A stretch of 64,000 nt of DNA from Metridium senile (taxonomy: Eukaryota; Cnidaria; Anthozoa; Actiniaria; Metridiidae): NCBI GenBank assembly GCA_949775045.1, contig OX459096.1:50691438-50755437 (forward strand), read 5' to 3'. The translations under genes and the position numbers were made by a program. This document shows positions 40,535 through 54,100 of this stretch, one piece after another (positions within the stretch are counted from its first letter, which is position 1; every line of letters starts with the position of its first letter). The notes below the pieces were generated by a model that did no database searches, was not told the DNA's origin, and saw only the letters and a list, made by a program, of their open reading frames with translations.

Positions 40535-43439
40535 AAGAAATCGGTGCTTAGTTTGTACAAGCAGTTCACCAGACCAGAAGAGTTTGTTGATTAATTTGAA
40601 TGAAATGATTGGTAAAACACTCATCGTATGCGGTTTGACCACACATTAAAATACTCAACCGACAACCATTGACTTATTGTATGGGATCATATCAGACGGT
40701 TACTAGCGACTGTCATCTATTGGGGTCGAGATTATCAGATATGACACATAGTTTCTTTCTTAAGATATGATTTATTAACCGTGAAGACTGGGCTATAGGC
40801 ATTCTATTTTCTTTCTCATACTGCATAAATCACACAAAAATCAAGCCATGCGCATCACTCAATCATATCGATCGCCTAGGGTCGGAATACTTATCATAAC
40901 TATCAAATGAGTACATCTCAAATATTCGTTCAACCGGCTCCACAAATACACACCGAGCTATAGGGGGTAAAATGGTTGATGATTTGACATGATCATTTTT
41001 AAGTCGGATTTCACAAGCTGGAAAGACACTTCCAGATATTAATGCACCAATCAATTAACGAGCCACCACAGGTCCTAACACGATCCTTACCAAACCATCT
41101 CTTATACACACTTACAGAGTGATTTTGTTTTGGATCTGTTCAAACCGCTTGAATACATTGATTATCTTTAGGTGCAAAAACGACACTTTCTTGTAAGTGC
41201 TAATACTGTCATGTCGTGTTCAGCAGCACTAGGGGTTTGCGGTTAACGACAAAGTTAGCATGTTCTTTGCACTCACCTTATTTTTTCTTAGTACATCAAT
41301 GGCTACTTGATCGGACCTTGTTGGCTAATTAGATGTACCGATGGAATCATTAATTCAAATCTGTATTTAGAAAGGATAGAAATGGAACCATAAGTAAATG
41401 AAAGACTAGTAGTCTAAAAGTATGCATAATATAAGGTCGAAATATTGCCTCTTAATACTAATCGATACCAGCTGGCACACAAGGATCACCAAATTGATTC
41501 ACTCAATAGGTGTTTATCAACACATCGATACACTAGGGGACTTGATCCATCACACATCAATTAATATTCATTCAAAATTAAGTGTTTCGTTTTGTTGTTC
41601 GTCTGATTATAACGAGTGGTGCTAAACGTGCCGTCTTCGAGTGGACAGTACAAATCGTTTGCAATGGAATTCCAAGTTTAAAGAAAAACTGTCGAAAATC
41701 ATCAAAACTTGTAAATTAATTGGCTTTTATTTCGTCAATATATTCATTGGTTTTTCCAAGTTCTTGCGACTGCGGTTTATAGTATTTGCTCAAGTTCTCA
41801 GCTTTGGTCAACACAATAAGTGAACATAAAATAGGAATAAAAGACAAGATTTAGTTTTTGATTATCTTAATCACCAATTTTTCGGCTTTTGTAGCTTTTA
41901 AGAACTTAATTCTACAAAACCATACTCGCATTAGAAACATTTCATAATATTTGTTTAATTTTGTAAAGATCAATTTACGAGAAACATTGAATTTTCACAA
42001 TATATAATAAAGAAAAAACACTTTTTCACCAAAGATGACGATCCTTCACCGCAATTAATCTAAGTAATGTATCAACTTTCGTTTGGTCCTTTCGTATCTA
42101 AAGATTCAGATTTTCATTAAAAAAAACGTCATTATTTTTTTCCTTTTTAAAATGAAAAGATTTCGATTAAATGAAATAACCCTAGCATGTGTTTTAATTC
42201 GATAAATGATATTACCAACAAAACTAAGGTGTGGTTATTTTTTGCACCGGAATTCCTGAACGGAGAGATATATCTTAATATATCAAGCAGTGATAAAGCC
42301 CATTGGGTAATTTAAAGTGAAATTCAATTTATACTAACCATTGGTTATAGACGGAGTGGCTCGTGAACTCTACTTCGTGTTGATCACTGAGATGGTCTTC
42401 GGGATGATGTTAATGCATTCGAAGCTGAACACCTGGATCTGATGCAAAACTTGTCAATAATGATATTAAATTGGAAATACTCTTTAACTAAGCTAATAAA
42501 TGCATGTATATCCTGGTTTGATCGATGTGAATCATAATGACCTGGAGTTATAGCTATGAGTAATGAAATGCCAGCCTTGGCGGCAAACTCCTTACTAAAA
42601 ATAAAAACCTATTTTCTTTTTAAACTATCGGCTGGTTTTTGACATATTTTGACCCTTCCAAAACTGTTCATTTTGAAGGTCTTATAATCAGAAGTATACC
42701 GCATAAAGTCACCCTACTTATGTTATTCGAGATATTTTAATCATTTGCATTCATAATATACTTGATAGATGAAAGATTTGTTACTTGAAACATGTATATA
42801 TCTAGTAGAGGGTGAATAAAAGAAAAACGGCTAGGATTCCGGCACATCTTCATATACAGTCTGTTTGTTATCAATATATACTGATATATCAACATGTACA
42901 ATAAAGCGACAACAAAATAACCATGACATAACAACGAAATAGTTACTAGATACTTAATAGTTTTTATTTATCAAAACAAATTGTGGTACCTATTTTGTTT
43001 TTATTATTCAGCTTAATAATGAAAACGAAAAACATTAAAAACACAAAGGAAACAATACTTCGTTACAACTGTCTTTGTGATAGTAATATTTTTTGATTAT
43101 TGCTACAGTTGTTATAGTTGTGTGAACTTGTCCAAAAATACCAGCCTCGGTTGACCTTCTGGGATAATCTTTGGTGATCGTGTCTTTTAATTTTTAGTAT
43201 GACGTCATAGCCAAACAATTGATATGGATTATCTAAAGAATTTTAATCAGTTCCCGCTCAGTCCTATCATAGTTAATAGATAGACCTTATTTGACTGCTT
43301 CAATGTTTTTGATGAACAAGTTTCCTTGTTTGAGATGGACATATCTTCCAATCTTCAATCAATATCATACTAGAATTAAAAGCATCCACAAAAATAATTG
43401 TATTGGGAACTGAAGCTGATACAAGGCGAATAAACAAGT
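40535..43439. other. Spacer without recognisable genes
   Basis: 2.9 kb upstream of esterase 2, up to a retrotransposon remnant. Short frames (41422-41823, 42737-42934) have no family signature. Nothing else seen. Confidence 0.4.
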
Positions 43440-45480
43440 AAATTATATTACTATGCCATCGTCTGGAACTTGTCTTGATCATTTTTATACGACGCACAGT
43501 GAATTTATTTCCGATATTATTATTCCTACTATTGGTTTTTCCGATCATTTGCCAGTATTTTATAGAAGAAAATACATCAAATCTAAAAAAGACCAATAAG
43601 ATATTAAAGTTGGTTTGTTTTGTTATTGCTGAGCCGTTATCTACTTTAGTCAATTTCTCTATCAGTACAGGAGAGTTTCTAGTTAAATGGAAAATTGCAG
43701 AGGTAACACCACTACATAAAGCTGGCCCTAGAAATGATTGCAGTAATTATCGTCCAATATCTGTGCTGTCAGTTCTATCAAAAATATTTGAAAAGCACGT
43801 GGCTATGTCATTGCGGGAGTATCTTAATGAATATAATCCGAAAGCACCATTCTACTATCACTTCTTTGATCCATTTAACAGATCAACTTTTATTCAATAT
43901 GGACAATGACAAAGTATCTGGCCTCGTGTTTATTGATTTTAGAAAAACTTTTGACTCCATCGACCACGGCATATTGTTAAAGAAGTTACAAACTTATCAC
44001 TTCAGCTCGAAAGCTCATGAATGGTTTACTTCATATTTATCTGGCCGTCAACAATATGTTAAAGTGAACTACAACTTCAGATCAAATGGAAATCAAGCGT
44101 GGTGTACCCCAAGGATCAATTTTAGGTCCTATCTTATTCTTGATATTCATCAATGACCTTCCTCTTCATACACAAACTAAACTGTCGGTGTACGCAGATG
44201 ATGGTACTTTATCAGTGAGCTCCAACATAAAACAACTTAACGGCATCTCTAAACAGATCAACGAAGATTTACAACTTATCAGCAAGTGGTCTGCTAGCAA
44301 CAAACTACAGATAAATAAAATAAAAACGAAGTCAGTGTTTGTCTTGGGGAAACGCCTTCGTAAACGCCTAAATAACGACGAAATTGACCTTGACCTTGAC
44401 ATTAATATCAATAACTCTGAAATAGAACAAGTACATAATCACAAAGTTCTTGGAGTAATTCTCCATGATTATTTAAATGTTGATGCTCACGTGGATGATC
44501 TTTACAAGAAAGTATCACAACGACTTGGAGTTCTAAGAAAAATTAGCCCCTATCTCAAACGTCAACAAAAGGAAACGGCATACTACAAAACTATAGTTAA
44601 ACCTGTTCTGGAGTACGCCTGTCCAATCTGGACTATATGCAATAAATATAACTTAAATAGACTCTTCAGCCTTCAAAAACGCGCGGCTAGAATAACAACT
44701 GATGCTGATCCCGAATCAAGCTCAATCAACTTATTCAACTCTCTTGGGTGGTTACCGTTTTATCACGAGTCGCTTATCCACAGCGCATCTATCATGTATA
44801 AACGAGGCGCGAGACACCCGACTATCTCAAGGAGAAGCTGCTAACAAATTCTGACATTCATAGTAGAATCACCCGTTTTTGTAGACTTTTAAGTCTACAC
44901 CTTTAAAAACTTTAAAACTTTAACTGTCCAACTTTTCAGAGGAAAACGGAAGGAGGCAAAACTTTTGCCGTGCGAAATAGTAAACTTTGGAACTCCTTAT
45001 AGATAATGACTTAAAAAAGTCCAAATCAGTCAAAAACTTTAAGACAAGTATTTATTCAAGTTTTCTTCAAAAACAAAAAGAAACAAAGCCCTTTTCTTTT
45101 AGTGTATAGACAATTTGCAGTTATGCACTTAAAATTGTTATCATCGCATTACGATCATAGATAAATTCCTTGTAATTTTAAAATAGCTCATTCAAAATTT
45201 AGCGTTTTATACAATATATATCTTATATTTTAAACTCTTTTTACTATAAATTGCACTAATATTTATCTTATATATCATAGTTTTTGTATACATTGTTATT
45301 CTTATAAATTTACTTATATATATATAATTATATATTGATCTATATATAGATATTCACTTATTATTATTCAGTATTATTATTTTCTTATTGTTTTAGGGTC
45401 ACTAGGTTATCAGTACGATTTATTGTTAATTGTAACCGCTAAACATGCGAGCTCATATTTTCTTAGTTTGTAAATAATAA
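43440..45480 (+). mobile_element. Decayed non-LTR retrotransposon (endonuclease-RT)
   Basis: The frame at 43448-43580 encodes the end of an APE endonuclease (LDHFYTTHSEF...IGFSDHLPVFYRRKY). After a gap, 43600 onward gives AEVTPLHKAG..NYRPISVLSVLSKIFE, then in shifted frames SGLVFIDFRKTFDSIDH, GVPQGSILGPILFLIFINDLP, YADD and KPVLEYACPIW, ending at the stop at 44842-44844. A further frame-shifted C-terminal part follows. At least two frameshifts and an internal deletion between endonuclease and RT make it dead. It belongs to a different lineage from the LINE at 16393-18143 (YADD versus YVDD). The right boundary is approximate. Confidence 0.85.
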
Positions 45481-45584
45481 ATCGGCGCGAAACGGCCGTG
45501 ATGCGTGTTTCCCGGATTAACACTCGATAGTAAATACCGTCTTTACGAGACGGGCTGTACGTAGGCTAGCGGTATTAATGTGCA

Positions 45585-45785
45585 TACCGTATGTACTCGA
45601 ATAAGCGCCTTATTTTAACACTACAGTGTTACTCTAGAACAGCATTGGAAATAAATTTTTATCAAAAAGTATATTCTTCAGTTCAAAGTTATTATATTTC
45701 ACGAAAGTAATCTCCCCAATATTCGTAGTTCTGATCAAGAAGGGGACAGCGAGATATTTAATTAGCTTATTCGAGTAAATACGGT
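45585..45785. mobile_element. MITE with TACTCGAATAAGC ends
   Basis: ACCGTATGTACTCGAATAAG at the left and its inverted form (CTTATTCGAGTAAATACGGT) at the right bound about 200 bp of AT-rich DNA. The motif is one I recall as widespread in invertebrate genomes. No coding capacity. Confidence 0.6.
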
Positions 45786-47090
45786 GCGGCCTGGGGAGGG
45801 GGGGGGAGGAAAATGACTCTTACAGGTAAGAAATCATGTTACGCAACTGATTTTTGAGCCAGAACCCTAAAAGGACCCTAAAAGGTACGCACAGGAAATA
45901 TTTTTACCCTAAAAAGTACGCCCACGGGGGTGCAGGCTAAGTAAACTTGTAGAATGAACTAGCTGCACTGGAAAGATTCCCAATAACATGTCAGTATCCA
46001 GATGATATAGGGAGTTTTATCAGTTTTTATTTTACTTTTTACAATTTGAAAAAGCTGAACAAAAAGCAAACACGAGGGAAATACGTGTACCAACTGAGAA
46101 ACAAATCAATGCATGTTTTTCCCCGAGAGGTACGAACCTCTTACAGTTACAACTAGTGTATCACCATTAATTATTATTAACTGATGCAAGCCACTGGTAC
46201 AGTACAATCGAAATCAAAGTAACAGTCCACACTTTGAAGCCTGCAAAGGATATCGGTATTTCTTCTCTTGCTATATCGATTTATTCATAGCATATTTAGT
46301 TTACCGTGTTTGTGTTTTATGACCATAACAAAGTGTTACCATTGGTAGATGATGACACAAATATTTCTTAATAAACGTGCAATCACACCATCAACAGTCT
46401 TACTACACAACCCCGAACGATCGTAACACACCTAAATATGTTCGTATTACCGACATACTTTGCGGGCTTCAGAGTATGGACTGTAGATTTGGTTGCGACA
46501 ACCATTTTTGAAATAGGTGTATGATAAAAACACACATTTGTAGACAATGGTTGAAACTATTATATTACCAATGGTTATAACTACAATAGACTATGTACAA
46601 GCCACCCCTAATACAAACGATTTTACCAAATCTACTCGATCAGTTGTTCATCACTCTCAATATTCTACTAGTATATGGAAGTATTATCCATGAAAGACAC
46701 ATGCAATACTATTGACAATACAATACAGTTACCAATGCACACCTAATTCAATGAACGTTGATCATCTGAAAAAGGTTGAGACCCATAGGGATTGTGGTTG
46801 TTCGTTTAATTCCAAATACATGGTTTTAATCACACTTGAATGGTGCTGAGTTACGGATAACAGTAATTCAAAAATAGGCATTAATATACAAGCGTGAGTA
46901 GAATAGTGCATTTGGAATTCAATGAACTCTCATGATTCCAATCGGCATCAGATCAACCATTCAGTCCAGATGATCAATTGGAAACTGATTAGCGGCTCAG
47001 TTCAGCAGACTCTAGTTTTTGCGAATATTTTTAAGCATGCTATCTTCAGCTAACTGCTTCGTTAGAGCAGCTAACAGATTACTCAGATTA
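45786..47090. other. Spacer without recognisable genes
   Basis: Begins with a G-rich stretch (GGGGAGGGGGGGGAGG) that is possibly part of another MITE. A B-box-like GAGGTTCGTACCTC (minus strand, about 46125-46140) has no tRNA fold around it. Otherwise nothing seen. Confidence 0.35.
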
Positions 47091-47096
47091 CAACAA

Positions 47097-47635
47097 CAGG
47101 CCCTAACTATTACTGCTGGATACTCCTCATACCTTCCACAATGGCTTCACATTACTCCACCGACAGGCCCTAACTATTACTGCTGGATACTCCTCATACC
47201 TTCCACAATGGCTTCACATTACTCCACCAACAGGCTCTAACTATTACTGCTAGATACTCCTCATACCTTCCACAATGGCTTCACATTACTCCACCAACAG
47301 GCCCTAACTATTACTGCTAGATACTCCTCATACCTTCCACAATGGCTTCACTTTACTCCACCGACAGGCCCTAACTATTACTGCTAGATACTCCTCATAC
47401 CTTCCACAATGGCTTCACATTACTCCACCAACAGGCCCTAACTATTACTGCTGGATACTCCTCACGACATACCTTCCACAATGGCTTCACATTGCTCCAC
47501 CAACAGGCCCTAACTATTACTGATGGATACTCCTCACGTCATACCTTCCACAATGGCTTCACATTACTCCACCAACAGGCCCTAACTATTACTGATGGAT
47601 ACTCCTCACGTCATACCTTCCACAATGGCTTAACA
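47097..47635. repeat. Minisatellite, period 67-72 bp, about 8 copies
   Basis: Units begin CAGGCCCTAACTATTACTGC and contain TACCTTCCACAATGGCTTCA and ATTACTCCACC. Early units are 67 bp; later units gain a 5-bp insertion (CACGTCATACC in place of CATACC), so length variants spread within the array. Confidence 0.9.
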
Positions 47636-48152
47636 GTCTCCCTATATACTATTTTATCTCCAGGTTAAAAATGCTTGATATAGTGACATTAAATACTAGT
47701 AGCTACTTACAAAAATGTGATACGTTATTGTGCTACCTATAAAGCGTGCAATACAAATGACTAGAAAACATCCCTGGGATCTTCCATTGAAAAGTCAAAT
47801 GTATCTTCTATGCAGCTGTGATTGAAGTGAACTATTTACTAACGACCATCTGCACAATGGCATCATATACTACCACCACCAGAATGTATGCTGGTATTTG
47901 TGTGTAATAAATAGTCACAATAACTGTAACTACTATTATATGCAAATAATTTTGAACAACGGCTTTCAGGACAAATTTTTATCTTTGCCCAACAGCTGAT
48001 ACTTGATTCCATTGGTTGGGAATACTTGCATATAACTATAATAACAACTACTGGTGTTATCCTGGTGAGGAAATGGTGAGTAAGCTAGAAATATGCACAA
48101 CACACTGGAAGTGGTAATATAAAAAACCCTGTGCAGTTAGTAATTAATAAGA
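47636..48152. other. 3' flank of the STMC6-type gene
   Basis: AT-rich DNA likely to include the 3' untranslated region of the minus-strand gene ending at 48153. No other feature was recognised. Confidence 0.35.
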
Positions 48153-51100
48153 CTACCTAGGAATATTAGGATTGTTTGGGGGATAAGCAGGTCCTCCTGG
48201 CTGTGATGTTGCACTCTCATAGGTTGGGGGAGGTGCATAACCTTGTGGAGGCCCATAACCTTGTGGAGGTCCATAAGCTTGCGGAGGCCCATAACCTTGT
48301 GGGAGTCCAAAAGCTTGTGGGGGTCCAAAAGCTGGTGGAGGTCCATGCGCTTGTGGAGGTTGACCTTTCTGTGGTCCATAAGGGTTGTATTGTGCGGCAC
48401 CCGATGGGTACATTTGAACTTGTTGCCCTGGGTATGTTACAGTGGCAGTGGTACTGGTCTGTACTACCGGTACACGAGCTGCTGCTCTTACAACACCTTG
48501 ACGTGGGCGATAACGGTAGCGATAGTACCACCAGATGAGAAAGAATATCATGAAGATAGTGACCAACACAAACCTTCAAATCAACAATGACACAATAGTT
48601 ATAACAAGCAATGTTAACTAGTGTAGGCTGTATAAATGTCTTGAATTAAGAAGTATATACTAAATCAGTTGGATAAAAAAGGTTTCTTTAAAAAAAGCTG
48701 AATTGTGTTCTTGTATGTAGGAGTAGAATAGGTGTTATTTAGAACTCATTGAATGAATGAATGAAAACTTTATCTAACGAGGAGGCCTCATCACCCTAAG
48801 GAGCTTTTCATGAGGGACCTCATTTTAATTACCAGCATTAAAATAATTCATGAGAAAATGACAAAAGAAATCAAAACAGTGAAGTAGGTTGTATATCTCA
48901 TACAGATTAATGTCCTGATTTGCACTAGTTTTATTTTGAATTTTCTCAGCCAGATTTACTTATATCTTGCAAATTTTAGTAAACTAAAAAAAAGGAAAGA
49001 ACTAGCTTTGGAGTTTTATAAGTACTATACAATATTTGCGTCCATATATATTGGCCACTCATATATTGCATTTAGTCTTATAGTCTTGTATATAAATGTT
49101 TGTTTATCGAAGTAACAATATTTGTCGAAGTAACAATATTTGTAATAGGATCATCCGGGTGGATGTAGCCCTCAGAAGGGCTGTTTGATGTGACTGACGT
49201 TTCGACATCCTGTGCGGAAGTCATCTTCAGAGTCAAGTGAATAAAAAAGTCAGATTGAGTGATATTTATACTCCCACGCTAATTAATGGATGTTGCATCA
49301 TTAGCGGCATCGGTCTTGTTGTGTGGCTGAACAGCTTGGTTGTCATTAACGGCATAAGTCACATTGTGTGGCGGTACCGTTTCAGTGGCGTTTTGTTTGT
49401 CAAGTTTGTTTACAAGCTGGTTGTATGGTGTTGGAAGTGTAATAGATCTATTAATTGGTTGATGTTCTAACTTGGTAAACCAACTTTCAAGGACTAGTCT
49501 TTTTGTTCCCACTAAAAGAAATACATTCACCAGAATCCCAGTTAATGGAATGTCCAGTCTTGGTATAATGCATGGCGATGTTGTTTCGATTGTCCTGTTG
49601 TTGAACTGCTTTCTGATGTTCCTGTTTTCTAGTATTAAACGATCTACCTGTTTCACCAATATATGTAGCCTCACAGTCATTGCATGCAATTTTATATATA
49701 GCACCGATTCGATCATTAGGACTGTCTTTGTCTTTAACCTTAGTCAGGATCTGGCGTAGTGTAGATATGGGTTTATGAGCTACGCTGATGTTGTGTGGTT
49801 GTAAAATACGTGATATGATCTCTGACGTCCCTCTGATGTATGGTAGTGAAATATAGGATTTGGGCGAGGAAGACATGTCAATAAGACTTTCCCTATGATT
49901 TCTTGGTCTATGCGTGTTGGTATTAATAAACTTATCGCTATAGTTGTTCTTATGAAACACATTTTTTAGATGTTGAGTCTCACTGTGTAAACTATCTGCT
50001 GAGTCACAAATGATTTGAGCACGCCTTGAAAGAGTTTTGATGGTCGTAGCCTTATGAGATGTTGGGTTATATGATGATTGGTCAAGTAACCTGTCTGTAT
50101 TAGTAGGCTTTCGGTATACAGTAGTATGTAAGGTATTGTCGTGGCGGCTAACTAGGCAGTCTAAGAATGGTATTTTACCGTTATCCTCAAGCTCTCTGGT
50201 AAACTGTATATGAGGGTTCTGATCGTTTAAGTGGTTATGAAAGGCGTCAATATCATCTGATGGTAAGGCAGTTATGGTATCATCTACATATCGAACACAA
50301 TCTCTGCGACAACCACAGAGACAGGAGAACCCATAGCTGTGCCGTGAAGCTGTTTGTAATGTTTACCATTGAATTGAAAGAATGTAGATTCAAGGCATAA
50401 TTTTAATAGAGCCATAATCTCACATGCTGGCATTGGAAGTCTAGTATCGGCAGTTATGTTCTCCAAAAGGGCTTTAGTGCTGTCTATGGCCATCTGGAGT
50501 GGGATGCTAGTAAACAGAGATTTCACATCAAAAGACACAAGCTTGTAATTGTCTGGTATATGAATTGTCTTGATGGCATTGATGAAATTTTCCGTTGATT
50601 GCAACTTATGTCTTGAGGCGTTGGTTAAAGGTTGCAATAAATGGGCTAAGTATTTAGACAGTTGGTATGTTGGAGATCCACAAAAAGATACTATAGGTTG
50701 CATAGGTATCTGAGGTTTATGCAACTTAGGCAGGCCGTATAACTTAGGCGATTGTGGTGCAGGGCACCTTAGACACTTGTATTTATAACAACTTAGATGT
50801 TCCTTCTTTTCGAGTTCTAACAGTTTCTTATTGAGACTACGTGCCAGTTTAGGAGTTGGATCAGAGTTGAGTTCTACATAAGTATTCCTGTCTTCAACTA
50901 AGTGGCTCATTTTATCATAATATTCCGACTTATCCATAACAACTGTAATGCAGCCTTTGTCAGTGGGCAATATGTTTAGGTGTTATACTGTGTTTTAAGC
51001 CGTAAGACAGAAGTTTGGTCTCTGAGGAATCTAATTGCAGCGATGAGATATTCTTAACCCAGTTCTCATCGGGTTTAGGCCGGTTTAGTCGATTACTCTT

Positions 51101-54100
51101 GTTATACAGTTTGCTTAACATTTCAACCTGTCTAGTGCGACATTCTGAGGCGTTTTTATGTGCACGTATAAATGTTTGCCAATCATTATGAAGAAAAACC
51201 TTTAAAGAAATCACTTGTAAATGTTGTATTACCAAAGTTCTTTTGGTAATGCCTTTCATTTCACTATTTCCCTATGGTGGTAACAACTTTTTTTAACATA
51301 TTAAACGTATGTAATATATACAATATGAGTCAAAGAGTTAAGTCAAAGAGGAGTCGTTGTATATCTCATACAGGAAATAGACGTGAATAAATATTGTATA
51401 GTACTTATAAAACTCCAACGTTAGTTCTTTCATATTTTACCCAAATTGTCAAGATAAAAGTAAATCTGGTCGTGAAAATCCAAAACTTATGCAAATCAGG
51501 ACGATTTTGTATCTAAAATACAACGTACATCAAGAACAAGATATCTTTTGTCAAATGCTCATTCATTATTCATAAATTTTATAAGTACACATAAGGGATA
51601 GCAGGATGCTTTATGATCAATTCCTAGCATTATGTACTTACCATAGGTACCATCTTGCATAAACCATGGTGCAGCACTTGCCAGAGCTACAGCAGTACTG
51701 GTTACTGGAACAGCTACAAATTGACAAGTCATTATAAGGTATTGCTCTGTATTAATAGACATTTTGTTTTGGGCATCGTACTTGTAAGCTAATTTTTTAT
51801 AGCACGCTTTCAGTACATTTCTTTGAAAGTAATCCCTTTGATATGGAGCACTTGGTATAAAGCACCCATACGAAAATTCACTTTTTATGAGTGATTTAGC
51901 ATTGAAACTTCACCGGCCATTTTTATCAACTTCCTCTTTGAAAAGGAACACATACAATTTGAGAAAATATACTAAAAAAACTACTTTAAAATGAATGAAA
52001 CAATTATGATTGCCTTTTCTGATGCAAGCAATATTTTTGGTCCAATTTTTCAATAAATGTTTTTACAAAGTATAGAAGCTAATATCAATTATTTTTGTGA
52101 ACAATCATCATGTCTGAAAATATGAAGCAATACTTGAACATTGCAATAATAAACTTGAACTGTTTAGGTCTAAAAGCAAATGTTGTACTAAACAAATTTA
52201 CCTTGATCAATGTATCACAACAAATGACTGAACTTTTTTAAAAGAATTCATACTTTGTACTTCAAGTTCATTTTCATCCTTAGATGTGATGCTTCAGCAA
52301 ACTTTGTTCAATAATTTGCATAAATATGGACTAAGTCTAATTATAGAAACACTAGTCATGTGGAGTCTATACTACTTGACAAACTACTGTTTTATTTTTA
52401 TCTTCGGAAATTGAATAGATAGTTCTAAAACACAAGCCCTGGATAAGGGTAACTCATTTGATCCTCTCCATACTCAACAAAACACAAATACCAAATAAGT
52501 AATATATTTTTGTAATATATTTTCACATATTGAGATACTAATCATGAAATCACTCACCACTACCTAGTACATAATAATAATAATAATTTGCTTATAAAGT
52601 GCTTATTCAAGTCTGTTCTAAGCACAGAAAAATAAAATAAAAATACAAAATCATAATTCAAAAGCTAGTTTGAACAAGTACGTTTTCAGTTTTGATTTAA
52701 TAATTGATAAATTTGAAATGTCTGTAAAATTTCTGAGGATGATCTGAGATTTCTGGTAGGTAGGTGATGAGTTCTTGAATATAGGCAGGTGTGAGTTCAT
52801 AAAGTTATTTGAAAGTTAATCAAATAATTTTAAACAGTGCTAATCAATGAGGAAAGGAGTGATGTGATCATATTTTTTGTTTTAAAGCGATGTCAGAGAC
52901 AAGCAGAAGCTTTCTAAATAGCTTGATATTGATATTGGAAATGGTATTTTTTTTTTACTTACGTGTAATATCTTGTCCTTCGGGTGCCATAATAGTAGTA
53001 AGAATAGCTACAACGGGTGTAGGCTTGTGCCTATAACAAACAATATTAAGAAAACAGATTTTTTTAGCCTGTCACGAAAAACTAAATGTAATGTAATGCA
53101 GTGCTTAATATAAAAGCATATCTCATATGTCTCAATGTGCTTTAAAATAATAATTATATTTACTGACAGCTGTTTACTGTTTTGCAGTCATGTGGCTTGC
53201 AATCATGAGGAAATATTATTTAAAATTTTAGTATATGTAAGTATAAGGGTGGTCACAGTCAGGGCTTGTTACGTCCACATTGGTTCTTTTACATTCCCCT
53301 CCTGGCACAGGATATAAAAGGTTTCCTTTTTTACAAAATATGAATAACAAAAGGTTTCTAAGAACTTAAAAAATCTAAATTTAAAAAGTTACTAAAAGAG
53401 GGTCATCAGGAATCATGATAGAAACTGTGAAGTTGTGAACTGTGAAACTAGCAGGGTCTTTCGTGGTGACCTCTTACAAGAAAAAGAGACTCCCTCTACA
53501 TATGGTTGCAGACTACAACCATTGACAAATCAAACCAATTCTGAAACATGTTTTAACTAGAAATGAGCAATTACAAAGATCTGCAATTCAGTTGTTTTTA
53601 TACCAAAAGGATACTTTGTTTGTTAATTGGATATGGCAAAACGTTTATATACTAATTGACTGTTGTTACTTACTGTAAATGAGTTGGCAAAACAAGAAAC
53701 ACCATATTTTCAAAATAGTCTAGTAGTTAATTTCATTATCAACTACACTGATTTCTGATCTGATAAAGTTTTGTTGGGTGTTTGCAGGGCTGTCGACTCT
53801 CATGGATAATCCGGGAGTCTCCAGATTTTGAATCGTTTCTCCTGGTCTCAAGATTTCGGCGTCAAATCTCCCGGGTAATCGGTAAAATCGATAAATTTGC
53901 TAACAATATATACTGTACGAAGGCCTTTTTTTTTTTTTGGTTCGGAACTTTTCAGAAGACAAACAAAATGGCGGAAATTTGGTGATTATGGAACAAAATG
54001 GCGGACGTTTTCTCAATTCATCTCGATCTCCAGATTTGAACTCGTCCGGGGTTGATAGCCCTGTGTTTAATACCAACAAGTTCGTACAGGACAGAGTGAC

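Noticed and set aside
48176..48590. Plus-strand and alternative-frame minus ORFs (HNLVEVHKL, STSTSAWTST repeats)
   Set aside because: They are shadows of the proline-rich last exon of the STMC6-type gene; only the GYGPPQ frame joins upstream exons in phase and carries a membrane span.
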